A stretch of DNA of 23,152 nt from an uncultured Clostridia bacterium (GCA_947629965.1 CANRFS010000003.1:1-23152); one strand, 5' to 3'. Shown: positions 1 to 9,370, counted from the first letter of the stretch. A program made the numbers and translations. The notes: generated by a model not told the origin, from the sequence alone.

Positions 1-343
1 CTGTACGTTCTGCTGTTCTATGTCTTGTTCCTGTTTCATCTGTTGTAATTTTTGATGAAGGTATAATTTGAGTATTTGCTAAAAGTATTCTCTTTAGGTC
101 TGCGCTTAAAATAATTGCTCCGTCCATTTTTGCAAGTTCATATAGCCTAGAAGGTGTATATTCTTCATCAATTTTAAAACCTCCATCTGCTATATCCATT
201 ATATCTTTTGAATCTCCTATAACAATTAATGCACCAGTTTTAGCTTTAAGTATATTATCCAAACCTTCTCTAAATTTAGTTCCTGGAGCTATTATCTTCA
301 GTATGTTGATTAATGTTTCATCATCCTTTACCTTCTCTGCCAA
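1..343 (-). CDS. disA: DNA integrity scanning diadenylate cyclase DisA, N-terminal part (cut by window edge)
   Basis: DisA makes cyclic di-AMP from two ATP and scans DNA for damage. The 114 codons present cover most of the diadenylate cyclase domain. Visible are the ILKIIAPGTKFREGLDNI start, the GALIVIGD strand, the DGAIILS motif (about residues 78-84; the DGA triad contacts the nucleotide) and GTRHRTAERT at the window edge (the RHR motif of the active site). The helix-hairpin-helix DNA-binding part lies outside the window. I chose a TTG start at 343-341: it is preceded by a GAGGTGAG ribosome-binding site, no in-frame ATG lies nearby, and the protein then begins where family members begin. 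It lies 71 bases after radA, the usual radA-disA pairing in Firmicutes, so it is probably co-transcribed. The family call is very sure; the start is fairly sure. Confidence 0.95.
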   Translation of the reverse strand, partial: MAEKVKDDETLINILKIIAPGTKFREGLDNILKAKTGALIVIGDSKDIMDIADGGFKIDEEYTPSRLYELAKMDGAIILSADLKRILLANTQIIPSSKITTDETGTRHRTAERT

Positions 344-414
344 ACTCTCACCTCACTTGTCCCAAAAGGGACGTTTCTTTTCGGAACATTTTGTTCCAGA
401 TTCTGAACAGTTTA
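344..414 (-). promoter_or_regulatory. radA-disA spacer with two adjacent short hairpins
   Basis: The gap between the radA stop and the disA start holds two perfect small inverted repeats. One is GGAACA/TGTTCC with a 3-base loop at 383-397; the other is GTCCC/GGGAC with a 4-base loop at 359-372. The second ends about ten bases before the disA ribosome-binding site. Neither has a U-tract, so they do not look like intrinsic terminators. They could stabilise or process the mRNA, or affect access to the weak TTG start. The function is inferred only. Confidence 0.5.
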
Positions 415-1774
415 TTACCTTAATCCTAAGCATTTCATTGCTTCTAAAATATTTTTCACACCTATTATATCTAATTTATATTCATCTTTCAAGACCTTTT
501 TATTGCTTTCTGGTATTATACATTTTTTAAATCCTAATTTTTCTGCTTCCTTAAGCCTTTTTTCTATCATATTTACACTTCTTACTTCACCTGTTAGTCC
601 GACTTCTCCTATTGCTATTGTATCATTTGGAATTGCTATGTTTCTAAAGCTAGAGCTTGAAGCAAGTACTATTCCTAAATCAAGAGCAGGTTCATTAATT
701 TTTATACCACCTACTATGTTTAAATACACATCTTGATTTCCTAGAGGCAATCCTGCCCTTTTTTCGAGTACTGCAATTAACAATGTAAGTCTGTTATAAT
801 CTATACCATTTGCAGTTCTTCTTGCCATACCAAATACACTTGTTGCAGTTAAGGCCTGAAGTTCAACAAGAATTGGCCTTGTTCCTTCCATACTTGCTAC
901 AACTATTGAACCTGAAGCATTTTCATTTCTTTCTGACAACAATACTGATGATGGATTATTAATCTCACACATCCCAGAGTCTTGCATTTCAAACATGCCT
1001 ATTTCATTTGTTGAACCAAATCTATTTTTTACACCTCGAAGTATTCTATATGAGAAATATCTTTCTCCCTCTAAATATAGCACAGTGTCTACCATATGTT
1101 CTAATACTCTTGGTCCTGCAATATTTCCGTCTTTTGTTACATGTCCAATAATTATTGTTGTAATAGCTTCTTGTTTACACATTTTCATTATTCTAGAAGT
1201 TATTTCTCTTACCTGACTAACACTACCTGGACCTGATGTTATTTCATCAGAATACATTGTTTGTATTGAATCTATAATTACAAGTTTTGGATTAATTTGC
1301 AGAATTGAATCTTGTATCACGTCTATATCTGTTTCTCCTAAAAATACAATGTCATCATTGTTAATTCCAAGTCTATCTGCCCTTATTTTTATTTGATCTA
1401 CTGATTCTTCACCAGAAACATATAAAACTTTGCCTTCTTCCTTAATCTTGTCGCATATCTGCAAAATTAAAGTAGATTTACCGAATTCCTGGCTCTCCTC
1501 CAACTAAGGTTAAAGATCCTTTAACCAAGCCTCCGCCTAGCACTCTATCCAATTCTGTAAAACCAGTAGATGTTCTTACTATATCTTGCTTCTTTACCTC
1601 ATTCAATTTAACTGGTGTAGCTACTTTTTTTGTTCCAGATTTAGAATTTGTTTTGCTAGTAAGTTTTTCTTCGTAACATGTATTCCATTCATTACATGCT
1701 GGGCATTTTCCAAACCATTTAGAAGATTCATTTCCACAATTGCTACATACAAAAACTGTATTTGCCTTTGCCAT
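415..1774 (-). CDS. radA: DNA repair ATPase RadA/Sms, interrupted by one +1 frameshift in the Walker A motif
   Basis: RadA is a RecA-like ATPase that promotes branch migration of recombination intermediates. Reading through the frameshift gives 452 aa, normal for the family. In order: a C4 zinc finger (CSNCG...CPACNEW, residues 10-28), the RecA-type ATPase with Walker A GEPGIGKST around residues 93-101, the RadA-specific KNRFG motif, and a Lon-protease-like C-terminal domain (GEVGLTGEVR). The frame breaks exactly inside Walker A: an extra C at 1483 precedes the glycine codon GGT, and the unshifted frame reads CGG then stop TAA. Skipping that C restores GIGKST. Every other family feature is intact, which argues against a decayed gene. 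The ATG at 1774 has a GGAGG site. The gene follows the GH15 gene by 11 bases and precedes disA. Confidence 0.93.
1481..1483 (-). other. +1 frameshift site CGG-T in radA (codon for Gly98 of Walker A)
   Basis: The coding strand reads GGA ATT C GGT AAA. The extra C (plus-strand G at 1483) makes the zero frame ATT CGG TAA, a stop directly after CGG. Omitting it gives Gly-Ile-Gly-Lys-Ser-Thr, the invariant P-loop. P-site codon is ATT; shifted codon is GGT. Confidence 0.9.
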
Positions 1775-1785
1775 ATTTCCTCCAT

Positions 1786-3663
1786 TTAACTATATAATTT
1801 TTGCAGAACATCTATAAACATTGCATGTGACCATCCAAGGCCAATTACCCATTTTGCTTGCATTGTATCGTTGTCTACTTGTTCTGGTAAGAATCCATGT
1901 TCTGTTGTTGTTTTTACAACAAAGTCAAAACATTCTCTTGCTTTCTTTTTATTGCCTGCTGATAAATAATATTCTGCCATCCATAAATTTGCTATTACCC
2001 AAGGATTTCCACCTATATAATTATCTTTTTCGTACCTTAAATATCCACCTGTATACGTTCTTATGCTTAGATCCATTTTTTCTATAGTATTTAGCATTTT
2101 TTTCTCTTTTGGTGAGAATAGTTTAAATGGTGTAACAAGCCCAAGCAAACTTATATCGATTTTTCCATCACTGCTTCTTACAAATGATTTTTTATTATTA
2201 TCATATAAATTCTTTAAAATATAATCTTTTATTTGTACTAAATACTTTCCTAATATTATCTCTTCTTTTTGAATTTTTTCTATCTTTAATCTATTTTCTT
2301 TAAATTCTGGTTTTAATAGTTTATATATTTCTAACATCTTTTCAAAACTTGAGAATATGGCAGCTAAAGAATATGTATGTATTCCTTCATTCTCTTCCCA
2401 TATGTCATAGCTTTTATATTCTTCTTCTTTTCCTTCTAATACATTATCAATGTATTTTTTTAAATATTTTATAGCATTTTCGCACATTTTTAATGTATCT
2501 TTTAAGAATTTTATATTGTTTGTATGTTCATAATGGTTATATACTCCATATACTACACTTGCAGTTTCGTCTATTTGATATCCCCAAGATGGAGCTAAAC
2601 TTCCATCTGTGTAAAATCTTTGTTCCCACATACCTGACTTGCTTTGTGTCATTTTACAAAATGTTTTATAAAATTTTTCTGTTTCTTTTTTCATTTCTAA
2701 AATATCTAGAGCATTTGTTATAAATATTCCATCTCTTGGCCAACAATATGAGTATCTTCCACATTTTGTTCGATTCTCGTCAACTTCTATAGCTGCTGAT
2801 ATTCCACCTGCTAAGTGATTTGTAAGTAATGGATATAATAGAATAGTTCTTTTATATATTTTTTTTAATCTATTCATATATTCTGAATTTGAATTTGTAA
2901 GTTTTATTGTATCGTGATCTTTTACATACTTTTCCCAATATCTTTTAGTTTTTTCTAATTCTTTGTTATAGTCTATAGTTTTTATATCTTCTAGTTGTTT
3001 CTCAATAGTTTTGACATCTGACCCACGAAGGATTGTAATATTTATACAAAATTCAATTTCTTCATTTGGTTTTAATATTCCCAAATTGTAACTTATGCTA
3101 GAATCACTAGACATTCCTACATAATCTTTATCTCCAATTACTCCAGTTTGTATGTTTGCTTCATTATTATTTATTTGTGATTTTTCAATCTTTTTATTTG
3201 AGCATATAGTAAATGTATAATCGTGCATATATTGAAATAAAGAATTATTTTTGTAATATCCACTTACTTGATTATTATCGTTTGTTAAAAGTGAGGAATG
3301 TATTATAAAGTTTAAATTTAAATTAATATTGTTTTCGTTTTTCATTTTGTATTTTCTAATTAATACATTTTTATTTTCACATACAAAATCTGTTTGTAAA
3401 ACTCTTAATTTAAAATATGTATTCAATATTTCTGTATTTAATATATTCGTATTTTGCGTGTAATATTGATTATATATGTTATTTACATCATTATGTAAAT
3501 AAATCATTGAAGAATCATTTATTTGAACTCCTACATGTAAAAAGTCTATAAATTGTCTATAATCTGTATTAGGATAAAAAAGCCTTATTAATTCTCCTTT
3601 TTTAGTAAAGCTTGCTGTTATTTCTTTATTTCCAATTATTGCATCATTATAATATTTTTCCAT
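1786..3663 (-). CDS. Glycoside hydrolase family 15-type glucosidase (glucoamylase-like), cytoplasmic
   Basis: A 625-aa protein with the (alpha/alpha)6-barrel signature of GH15, which removes glucose from alpha-glucans or related sugars. Seen: an N-terminal beta-rich domain (roughly residues 1-250), then RYSYCWPRDGIF (about 301-312, the sugar-binding W-R-D motif), GYQIDETASVVYG (about 358), SYDIWEENEGIHTYS (about 416, carrying the likely catalytic acid Glu) and LPEQVDNDT near residue 590 (the likely catalytic base). There is no signal peptide, so it probably acts on internal glycogen, maltodextrin or trehalose. The exact substrate cannot be read from sequence. I moved the start to ATG at 3663, which has an AAGGAG site six bases upstream; the longer reading (from 3687) runs through that site. 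It sits between an MBL nuclease gene and radA, an unusual neighbourhood for a sugar hydrolase. Confidence 0.85.
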   Translation of the reverse strand: MEKYYNDAIIGNKEITASFTKKGELIRLFYPNTDYRQFIDFLHVGVQINDSSMIYLHNDVNNIYNQYYTQNTNILNTEILNTYFKLRVLQTDFVCENKNVLIRKYKMKNENNINLNLNFIIHSSLLTNDNNQVSGYYKNNSLFQYMHDYTFTICSNKKIEKSQINNNEANIQTGVIGDKDYVGMSSDSSISYNLGILKPNEEIEFCINITILRGSDVKTIEKQLEDIKTIDYNKELEKTKRYWEKYVKDHDTIKLTNSNSEYMNRLKKIYKRTILLYPLLTNHLAGGISAAIEVDENRTKCGRYSYCWPRDGIFITNALDILEMKKETEKFYKTFCKMTQSKSGMWEQRFYTDGSLAPSWGYQIDETASVVYGVYNHYEHTNNIKFLKDTLKMCENAIKYLKKYIDNVLEGKEEEYKSYDIWEENEGIHTYSLAAIFSSFEKMLEIYKLLKPEFKENRLKIEKIQKEEIILGKYLVQIKDYILKNLYDNNKKSFVRSSDGKIDISLLGLVTPFKLFSPKEKKMLNTIEKMDLSIRTYTGGYLRYEKDNYIGGNPWVIANLWMAEYYLSAGNKKKARECFDFVVKTTTEHGFLPEQVDNDTMQAKWVIGLGWSHAMFIDVLQKLYS

Positions 3664-3676
3664 TTGTTTCTCCTTC

Positions 3677-3710
3677 TTGTGGGCCAATTTAAAACGCCCG
3701 CCCCCTACAA
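3677..3710. repeat. GC-rich hairpin element, possibly a short interspersed (REP-like) repeat
   Basis: A 34-base GC-rich island in an AT-rich spacer between the MBL and GH15 genes. Its ends form an imperfect inverted repeat (TTGTGGGC on the left, GCCCCCTACAA on the right). On the minus strand the structure would end just before the GH15 ribosome-binding site. The composition and TTGT...ACAA ends resemble REP-like repeats seen in other gut Clostridia; only one copy is in this window, so this is tentative. Confidence 0.4.
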
Positions 3711-3737
3711 CATTTGTATTTGTTTTTGTTTGAATTT

Positions 3738-5384
3738 TTACGAAATTATTCTTACTATTTGTTGTTCTAGTTCTTTTATTTTATCATTTATTGCTGCTAT
3801 TTCTTCGTCTTTTTTGTCCTCGTCTACAATATCTTCTTTTATCATTATAGACATATCTTCTAGTTCTTCTTTTAACGTTGATAATCTGTCTAATACTTCT
3901 AATCTTAGATATTTATTCTTTGTTTCTATATCAAGTTTTTCTTCAATAGAAATCTTATCATCTAATTTGTATTTATCACCATAATCTGGTATTGTTACTG
4001 GTATATTTGTTGTTTCTAATATTTTTTCTTTTAATATTTTCTGTCCGTCTGGCTCACCATGTACTAAAAATATGTGTTTTGGTTTTGTTATAAATGAATA
4101 TACGAAATTTAGAAGCCACTCTTGGTCTGCATGGCCAGAATATCCCTCTATATATTCTATCCTTGCATTTACTGCAATTTCTTCTCCAAATATTTTTACT
4201 TTTTTTTCTCCATTTACAATTTTTGCTCCAAGTGTTCCAGGTGCTTGATATCCTACAAATAGTATTGTGCTATTTGGATTCCATAAATTATGCTTTAAAT
4301 GATGCTTTATACGTCCTACTTCGCACATTCCACTTGCAGATATAATTATTGATGGTGTAGTACTTTCATTAAGCGCTCTTGATTCTTCTGCTGTTTGTGT
4401 AAATTTTAACCCTGGAAATTCTAGTGGATTATCTCCGCTTAATATTTCCTTTTTTACATCTTCTTCAAAAAGATTCATGTTATTTCTAAATATTTCAGTT
4501 GCTGATATTGCAAGTGGACTATCTACATATACTGGCGCTTTCATTAATTTTTCGTATTTTTCTATGAAATCTTTGTCATCTCTTTCTTCTTTTAATTTGT
4601 TTAGTTCATATAATATTTCTTGTGTCCTTCCGTACAGCAAAAGATGGTATTACAACATTTCCACCTTTATCTAGAGTTTCCGCTACTATATTTAAAAACA
4701 TTTCTGCTTTATCATCATTTCTCATATGAAGTCTTCCACCATAAGTAGATTCCATAACTAGGTAATCGGCTGTTTCAATCATTGTTGGTGAATCTAAAAG
4801 TGGTATATCATTATTTCCTAAATCTCCTGTAAATACTATTTTCTTTTCTTTTCCATCTTCTTTTATCCAAATTTCTATAATGCTAGAACCGAAGCATATG
4901 CCCTGCATCATTAAATCTTACATGAATATCTGGCGAAAGTTCTACTATTTCATCATATTGCACTGGCTTAAATATTTCTAAACAATTTATTGCATCTTGT
5001 GCTGTATATAGTGGTGGTCTTGAGTCAAGTCCTTTTCTTACTCTCTTTCTATTTTTCCATTCATTTTCCATTTCTTGTATGTGTCCGACTGTCTGGAAGC
5101 ATTATAGAACATAAATCACATGTTGCTTTATGTGCAATTACTGGATTTCTGTATCCATCCACATATAACTTTGGTATTTTACCAGAATGATCTATGTGTG
5201 CATGTGTTAGTAATAAAAAATCTATATCACGAACATCATATGGAAAATCTGCATAGTTTTCTCTTTCTTCTGCAGCTTTACCTTGATAAAGTCCACAATC
5301 TATTAGTATTTTTTTACCCGCTCCAGTTAATAAAAAATTTGAACCTGTAACAGTTTTAGTTGCCCCTAAAAAACTAATTTCCAT
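3738..5384 (-). CDS. MBL-fold/beta-CASP nuclease (RNA-processing exonuclease-like), interrupted by three +1 frameshifts
   Basis: Joined across three frameshifts, this is a 547-aa metallo-beta-lactamase of the CPSF73-like beta-CASP group, which cleaves or trims RNA with two zinc ions. In order: MEISFLGATKTVTGSN start, HAHIDHSG metal motif (about residue 60), GDLG metal Asp, MESTYGGR, the beta-CASP insert with SASGMCEVGRIKHHL, YSGHADQEWL and LVHGEPDGQ, whose His residues complete the site, then a coiled-coil C-terminus rich in Glu and Lys. Each break is an extra C before a conserved Gly codon (Gly100, Gly165, Gly251), and skipping it yields uninterrupted family sequence with no missing residues. 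ATG at 5384 has an AAGGAG site. Three independent frameshifts with all metal ligands intact is hard to explain as ordinary decay. The family is sure; the physiological substrate is not known. Confidence 0.9.
4630..4632 (-). other. +1 frameshift site CGG-A in the MBL nuclease gene (Gly251)
   Basis: The coding strand reads GCT GTA C GGA AGG ACA. The extra C (plus-strand G at 4632) sends the zero frame into CGG and to a stop shortly after. Without it the protein reads SFAVGRTQEILYEL, the conserved beta-CASP motif. This is the only site of the seven whose P-site codon ends in A, not T. Confidence 0.9.
4889..4891 (-). other. +1 frameshift site CGG-T in the MBL nuclease gene (Gly165)
   Basis: The coding strand reads ATG CTT C GGT TCT AGC. 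The zero frame gives CGG TTC TAG, a stop two codons after CGG. Skipping the C at 4891 restores NDAGHMLGSSIIEIW, in which the His is a metal ligand and the Gly is conserved. Confidence 0.9.
5085..5087 (-). other. +1 frameshift site CGG-A in the MBL nuclease gene (Gly100)
   Basis: The coding strand reads GAC AGT C GGA CAC ATA. The extra C is at 5087. The zero frame runs about eight codons past CGG to TGA. Skipping it gives MLPDSGHIQEMENEW, as expected for this family. Confidence 0.9.
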
Positions 5385-5437
5385 TTTTTTATACTCCTTT
5401 TCTTATTTATTACTGTAAAATAGTTTTATATAATTTA

Positions 5438-6991
5438 CTAATTAAACAATTTTATTTTTTTATTGAATTTTACATTTAATTCTTCATTGCCATCATAAAT
5501 AATAGAGTCTTCTATTGTATCATCATCATAAATATTTAATATAATATTTTTATCATGCTTGTTAAATTCTAAACTTAAATCTTCTAAATCTATAATATTA
5601 TAGCCTAATATTTTTGATTCCAATTTATAATTTTTTTCTATATCTTGACACAATATAGTCATTGCCCTTAATTTGCAAGCCTTTACTATTAAATGTTTCT
5701 CTGTTTCTTTTATTGCTTCTGATAATTCATCTATGTCTTTTATTTTTCTTTGATTATCTATATATATCAACTTATAATATCTAAACAAATATATATATTC
5801 TATTATTTCTTTTTTTGTTTGAATATTTTTTATTTTTTTATCGAGCAATTTTAAGAAATTTCTTTGTAACTCTATTAAAATCTTATATGTTGTTTCCTTA
5901 ACATTTATATTAGGATTTAAAATGTCTAATATTTCATTTTTTCTAGCAAGATCGCTTTTATGTCTAACGTAATTCATTGGTTTCATTAGCTGACTATATT
6001 CTTCTAATTGATTTAATAAATTTTTTCTTTTTTCTTGTAATATTTCTGCATATTCGCTAAGACTAAATATTCTTTCATTCTTATCTAAAAATTCATTTTC
6101 TTCTATAAAGCTCTGCCTTAATAATTTATTATTATTTATTTTTTCGTCTATATCTTTTATATCTTTTCCTATTATTTTTTTCTTGTTTGATATTTTTTGA
6201 AGATACTCTTTTTTATTTTCCATTTGTTCTAACTCTTGTTTTAATTCTTCTTTTATTTTTAAAATATCTTCTTTTTTATCTGTATCTGTTGATATATCTT
6301 CTAAAATTGCTATTTGATATATTAATTTCGATATATCAATATTTTCTTCTGAAGAGATATTATTTAACTCCTTTTCAAATTCCTGTATAAAATCACTTAT
6401 TGTATTATGGTCTATAAATTTTTTAAGGAAATCATTGCCCAGCAAAATTTTAATATTTTGATACACAATATTGTATATATGATTTTCAATTTCTTCAGGA
6501 GCTATGTTCCAAGTCCATCCATCAAAATCTCTAATAATTTCATTTTTATCTATAATATAACCTTGATTTAACAATTTTTCCATTGGTTCTTTTAATAGAT
6601 AATAGTTAGCGTTTATTATGAATTTATTATCATCTAAATGATTTAGAGCATAAAACACATTTTTATCATTTGGATAAGAAATTATTTTGTTCTCCTCAAT
6701 AATATACTTTTTGTCTTCAAGTTTTGTTTCCTTATCTATTTCTGGTTTTATTATTTCGATTTGATCACATTTATTTTGTATAATATCTATTGTTTCTTCT
6801 AATAATTCTTTTTTTAGCATTGTAAATACTTTTACTTTTTTATAATCGTCATATGATGTTTCAATTTTATACAACATACTAAGAAGGATATTTTTGGTGC
6901 CTTCTGTAAAAGATTTTTTTTCTAAAATATTCTCTAGTAAATTGTTATAATCTTTAATATTAAGTTTAGAAAATAAATCTTCTTTAGACAC
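5438..6991 (-). CDS. Unknown coiled-coil protein
   Basis: A 517-aa protein that I do not recognise. It has no signal peptide or membrane segment, so it should be cytoplasmic. The N-terminal 100 residues are helical; residues about 120-210 form a denser, possibly globular region (with RDFDGWTWNIAPEEIE). Residues about 240-350 are strongly charged coiled coil (EELKQELEQMENKKEYLQKI and following), and the C-terminus has a YLFRYYKLIYIDNQRK segment and an acidic beta-rich tail. The start is GTG at 6991 with an AAGGG site. It begins 28 bases after the ftsK stop and ends 53 bases before the MBL nuclease, so it is probably in their operon. It is extremely AT-rich in Ile, Lys, Asn and Glu codons and contains no CGG in any frame. 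The layout could suit a structural or DNA-associated partner of FtsK, but that is only position-based. Confidence 0.75.
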   Translation of the reverse strand: MSKEDLFSKLNIKDYNNLLENILEKKSFTEGTKNILLSMLYKIETSYDDYKKVKVFTMLKKELLEETIDIIQNKCDQIEIIKPEIDKETKLEDKKYIIEENKIISYPNDKNVFYALNHLDDNKFIINANYYLLKEPMEKLLNQGYIIDKNEIIRDFDGWTWNIAPEEIENHIYNIVYQNIKILLGNDFLKKFIDHNTISDFIQEFEKELNNISSEENIDISKLIYQIAILEDISTDTDKKEDILKIKEELKQELEQMENKKEYLQKISNKKKIIGKDIKDIDEKINNNKLLRQSFIEENEFLDKNERIFSLSEYAEILQEKRKNLLNQLEEYSQLMKPMNYVRHKSDLARKNEILDILNPNINVKETTYKILIELQRNFLKLLDKKIKNIQTKKEIIEYIYLFRYYKLIYIDNQRKIKDIDELSEAIKETEKHLIVKACKLRAMTILCQDIEKNYKLESKILGYNIIDLEDLSLEFNKHDKNIILNIYDDDTIEDSIIYDGNEELNVKFNKKIKLFN

Positions 6992-7019
6992 TTAATTTAC
7001 CCTTCTTTCGTGCATGATA

Positions 7020-9325
7020 TTATTCTTCTTCTGACATTTCTTCTGCCGATTTAGACATTTTTAATTCTTGCCATTGTTCTTTAGATACCAAGACTTGTCT
7101 TGGTTTACTTCCTTCGTATCCTGAAATTATTCCTCTTGCTTCCATTTGATCTATTATTCTTCCTGCTCTTGCATATCCAACTTTAAATCTTCTTTGTATA
7201 AATGATGCAGATGCTTGTCCTAAATCTACTACTGCATCAATTGCTTCCATTAAAAACGGATCTGTTTCATCATCTTCCTGTTCATCTAATTCTTTATCTG
7301 TAGTATTTGCTCTTTCTATTTTTTCTAATACATCTTCACTGTATGTAGGTCCGCCATTTTCTTTTAAGAACGTAACTATTTGTTCTACTTCACCATCAGA
7401 TACAAATGCGCCCTGTATTCTTATTGGTTTTAACACTCCTGTTGGGAAGAACAACATGTCTCCTTTTCCTAAAAGTTTTTCTGCTCCCGCAGAATCTAAT
7501 ATAGTTCTTGAATCTACTTGAGATGTTACAGCAAAAGAAATTCTACTTGCAATGTTTGCTTTAATTATACCTGTAATTACATCTACAGATGGTCTTTGTG
7601 TTGCAATTACTAAGTGCATTCCGAGCTGCTCTTGCCATTTGTGCAAGTCTACATATAGCATCTTCAACATCATTTTTTGCAACCATCATTAAATCTGCAA
7701 GCTCATCTATAATTATTACTATTTGTGGAAGTTTTCCTTCTGTTCCTTCTTTTTCTAATGCTTCATTATATCCAGCTATATCTCTTACATTTTTTTCAGC
7801 AAATAGATGATATCTATTTACCATTTCTTGTACTGCCCATGCAAGTGCACCTGCTGCTTTTTTAGGATCTGTAACAACTGGTATTAATAAATGTGGTATT
7901 CCATTATACACAGAAAGTTCTACAACCTTAGGGTCAACCATTACAAGTTTTACTTCACTTGGCTTTGCCTTATATATTATACTTGTTATTAATGTGTTTA
8001 TACAAACACTCTTTCCGAGATCCTGTACTTCCTGCTATTAAAACGTGTGGCATTTTTGCTATATCTGTTACTACTGCCTCGCCTGCTGCATTCTTTCCAA
8101 GTGCAAACGATAATTTTGATTTTGCTGATTTAAATTCATTTGTATCTATTATATCTCTTAATGAAACTATTTCTTTTTCTTTATTAGGTATTTCTATACC
8201 TACAGCTTGTTTTCCAGGAATAGGAGCTTCAATTCTTATTGTTTCTGCAGCAAGACTTAGAGCTATATCATCTGCTAAATTTGCTATTTTACTAACTCTT
8301 ACACCTTCTGCTGGTTTTAATTCATATCTTGTAATTGAAGGTCCTACAGATACATTTTCTACTTTTGCAGAAACTCCAAAACTATATAAGGTTTTTTGTA
8401 ATTTATTTGCTGTATCAGTTATTGACTTTTTACCAAGCTTTGTAACCATTTTACCTGGTTTTAAAAAATCTATTGGAGGAAATTCATAATTTTCATCCTC
8501 TATTGTTAGCGCATGTTCTAATACAAGAATTTCCTTTGATTTATCCTCTTTTATTTCCTCTTGTTTTTTAAATAAACCTTCATGAGGTTCTAAATTTTGA
8601 TTTTCATTGCTAGCAATTTTTATATTTATTTGGTCTTCTGTAACCATATTATTTTCTAATTCTGAATTTTTTAATTTTTTCTTTTTAGTTTCTTTTTCTT
8701 GTGGCATATCATCAATAACTAGTTGCTTTTGTTTCAATCTTTCTGCCTTTTCTAATTTTAATTCTTCTTTTCTTTCATTTCTATTCTCAATATATTGTCT
8801 TAACAATTCTGCTGGCTTTATATCAAATAAGAAAATTGAATCTATTAATGCTACTCCTATTACAAAAATAACTGTTCCTACTTTTCCTAATAAATTTATT
8901 AATGCAATTCCACAAACTGCGCCTACTGCTCCGCCACCTATATTGTTTGTTCCTTTTTGATAAGCTTCTTCAATAGCTTCTTCAAATCCTTTTGATATAT
9001 CTAAATTTCCCTGTGCAACTTGTATTACTGTCATTATTGTAGTTATACATAATAAAAAAACTGCATATTGTATTATTTTCTTTATAAAATTTTCCCTATC
9101 TTCATCATTGCATGCTAAAAATATTGCAATTGCAAATGTTCCAAGTGGTATTATATATTTTATAAAACCCATAATTCCACCTAATATTGGGCTCAAAGTT
9201 TCTCCTATATAACCTGATTTTGTATATATTAAAACTCCTAGTAAAATACTAGCTACTATTAATGTAACTACTTGTAAATCCAATTTATTTCTATTTTTCT
9301 TTTTACTTCTCTTTCCTTTTGCCAT
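7020..9325 (-). CDS. ftsK: DNA translocase FtsK/SpoIIIE, interrupted by two +1 frameshifts
   Basis: Joined, this is a 767-aa septal DNA pump. The N-terminal 170 residues hold about four membrane segments; a charged linker (about 180-300) follows, then the RecA-like motor. Motifs: Walker A GSTGSGKSVC (about 432-441), VMVDPKVVEL, Walker B VIIIDELADLM, HLVIATQRPSVDVITG, and a C-terminal winged-helix gamma domain (QRRFKVGYARAGRIIDQME) that reads polarity sequences. The frame breaks twice, at the Walker A glycine (Gly437) and at the Gly before MHLVIATQRP (Gly568); both are an extra C before GGA. Skipping them yields complete FtsK. ATG at 9325 has an AAGGAG site. A housekeeping segregation motor with two frameshifts and no other damage implies the breaks are translated through. 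Whether it acts in division, sporulation or both is not visible. Confidence 0.93.
7621..7623 (-). other. +1 frameshift site CGG-A in ftsK (Gly568)
   Basis: The coding strand reads GCA GCT C GGA ATG CAC. The extra C at 7623 diverts the zero frame, which continues about 20 codons before a stop. Omitting it gives ARAAGMHLVIATQRPS, a nearly invariant FtsK segment. Confidence 0.9.
8015..8017 (-). other. +1 frameshift site CGG-A in ftsK (Gly437 of Walker A)
   Basis: The coding strand reads GGA TCT C GGA AAG AGT. The zero frame would give SRKECLYK and soon stop; skipping the C at 8017 gives STGSGKSVCINTL, the P-loop. This is the same position in the motif as the radA site. Confidence 0.9.
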
Positions 9326-9370
9326 CTGTTTCTCCTTATTATATAAAAGTCATTTGAATATTTATTACAG

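Noticed and set aside
1478..1486. A classical stop-codon or slippery-run programmed frameshift (prfB or dnaX type)
   Set aside because: Only the radA site has a stop next to CGG; the sites share no slippery heptamer and no upstream Shine-Dalgarno-like motif that I can see.
415..1774. radA, the MBL gene, ftsK and the prepilin gene as ordinary pseudogenes
   Set aside because: Random decay would give different bases, deletions, phases and substitutions of key residues. All seven events are the same C before an in-frame Gly codon, and all catalytic motifs remain.
9326..9370. Sigma-A promoter just ahead of ftsK
   Set aside because: A TATAAT-like box is present but lies almost on the ribosome-binding site and no good -35 box is at the right distance.
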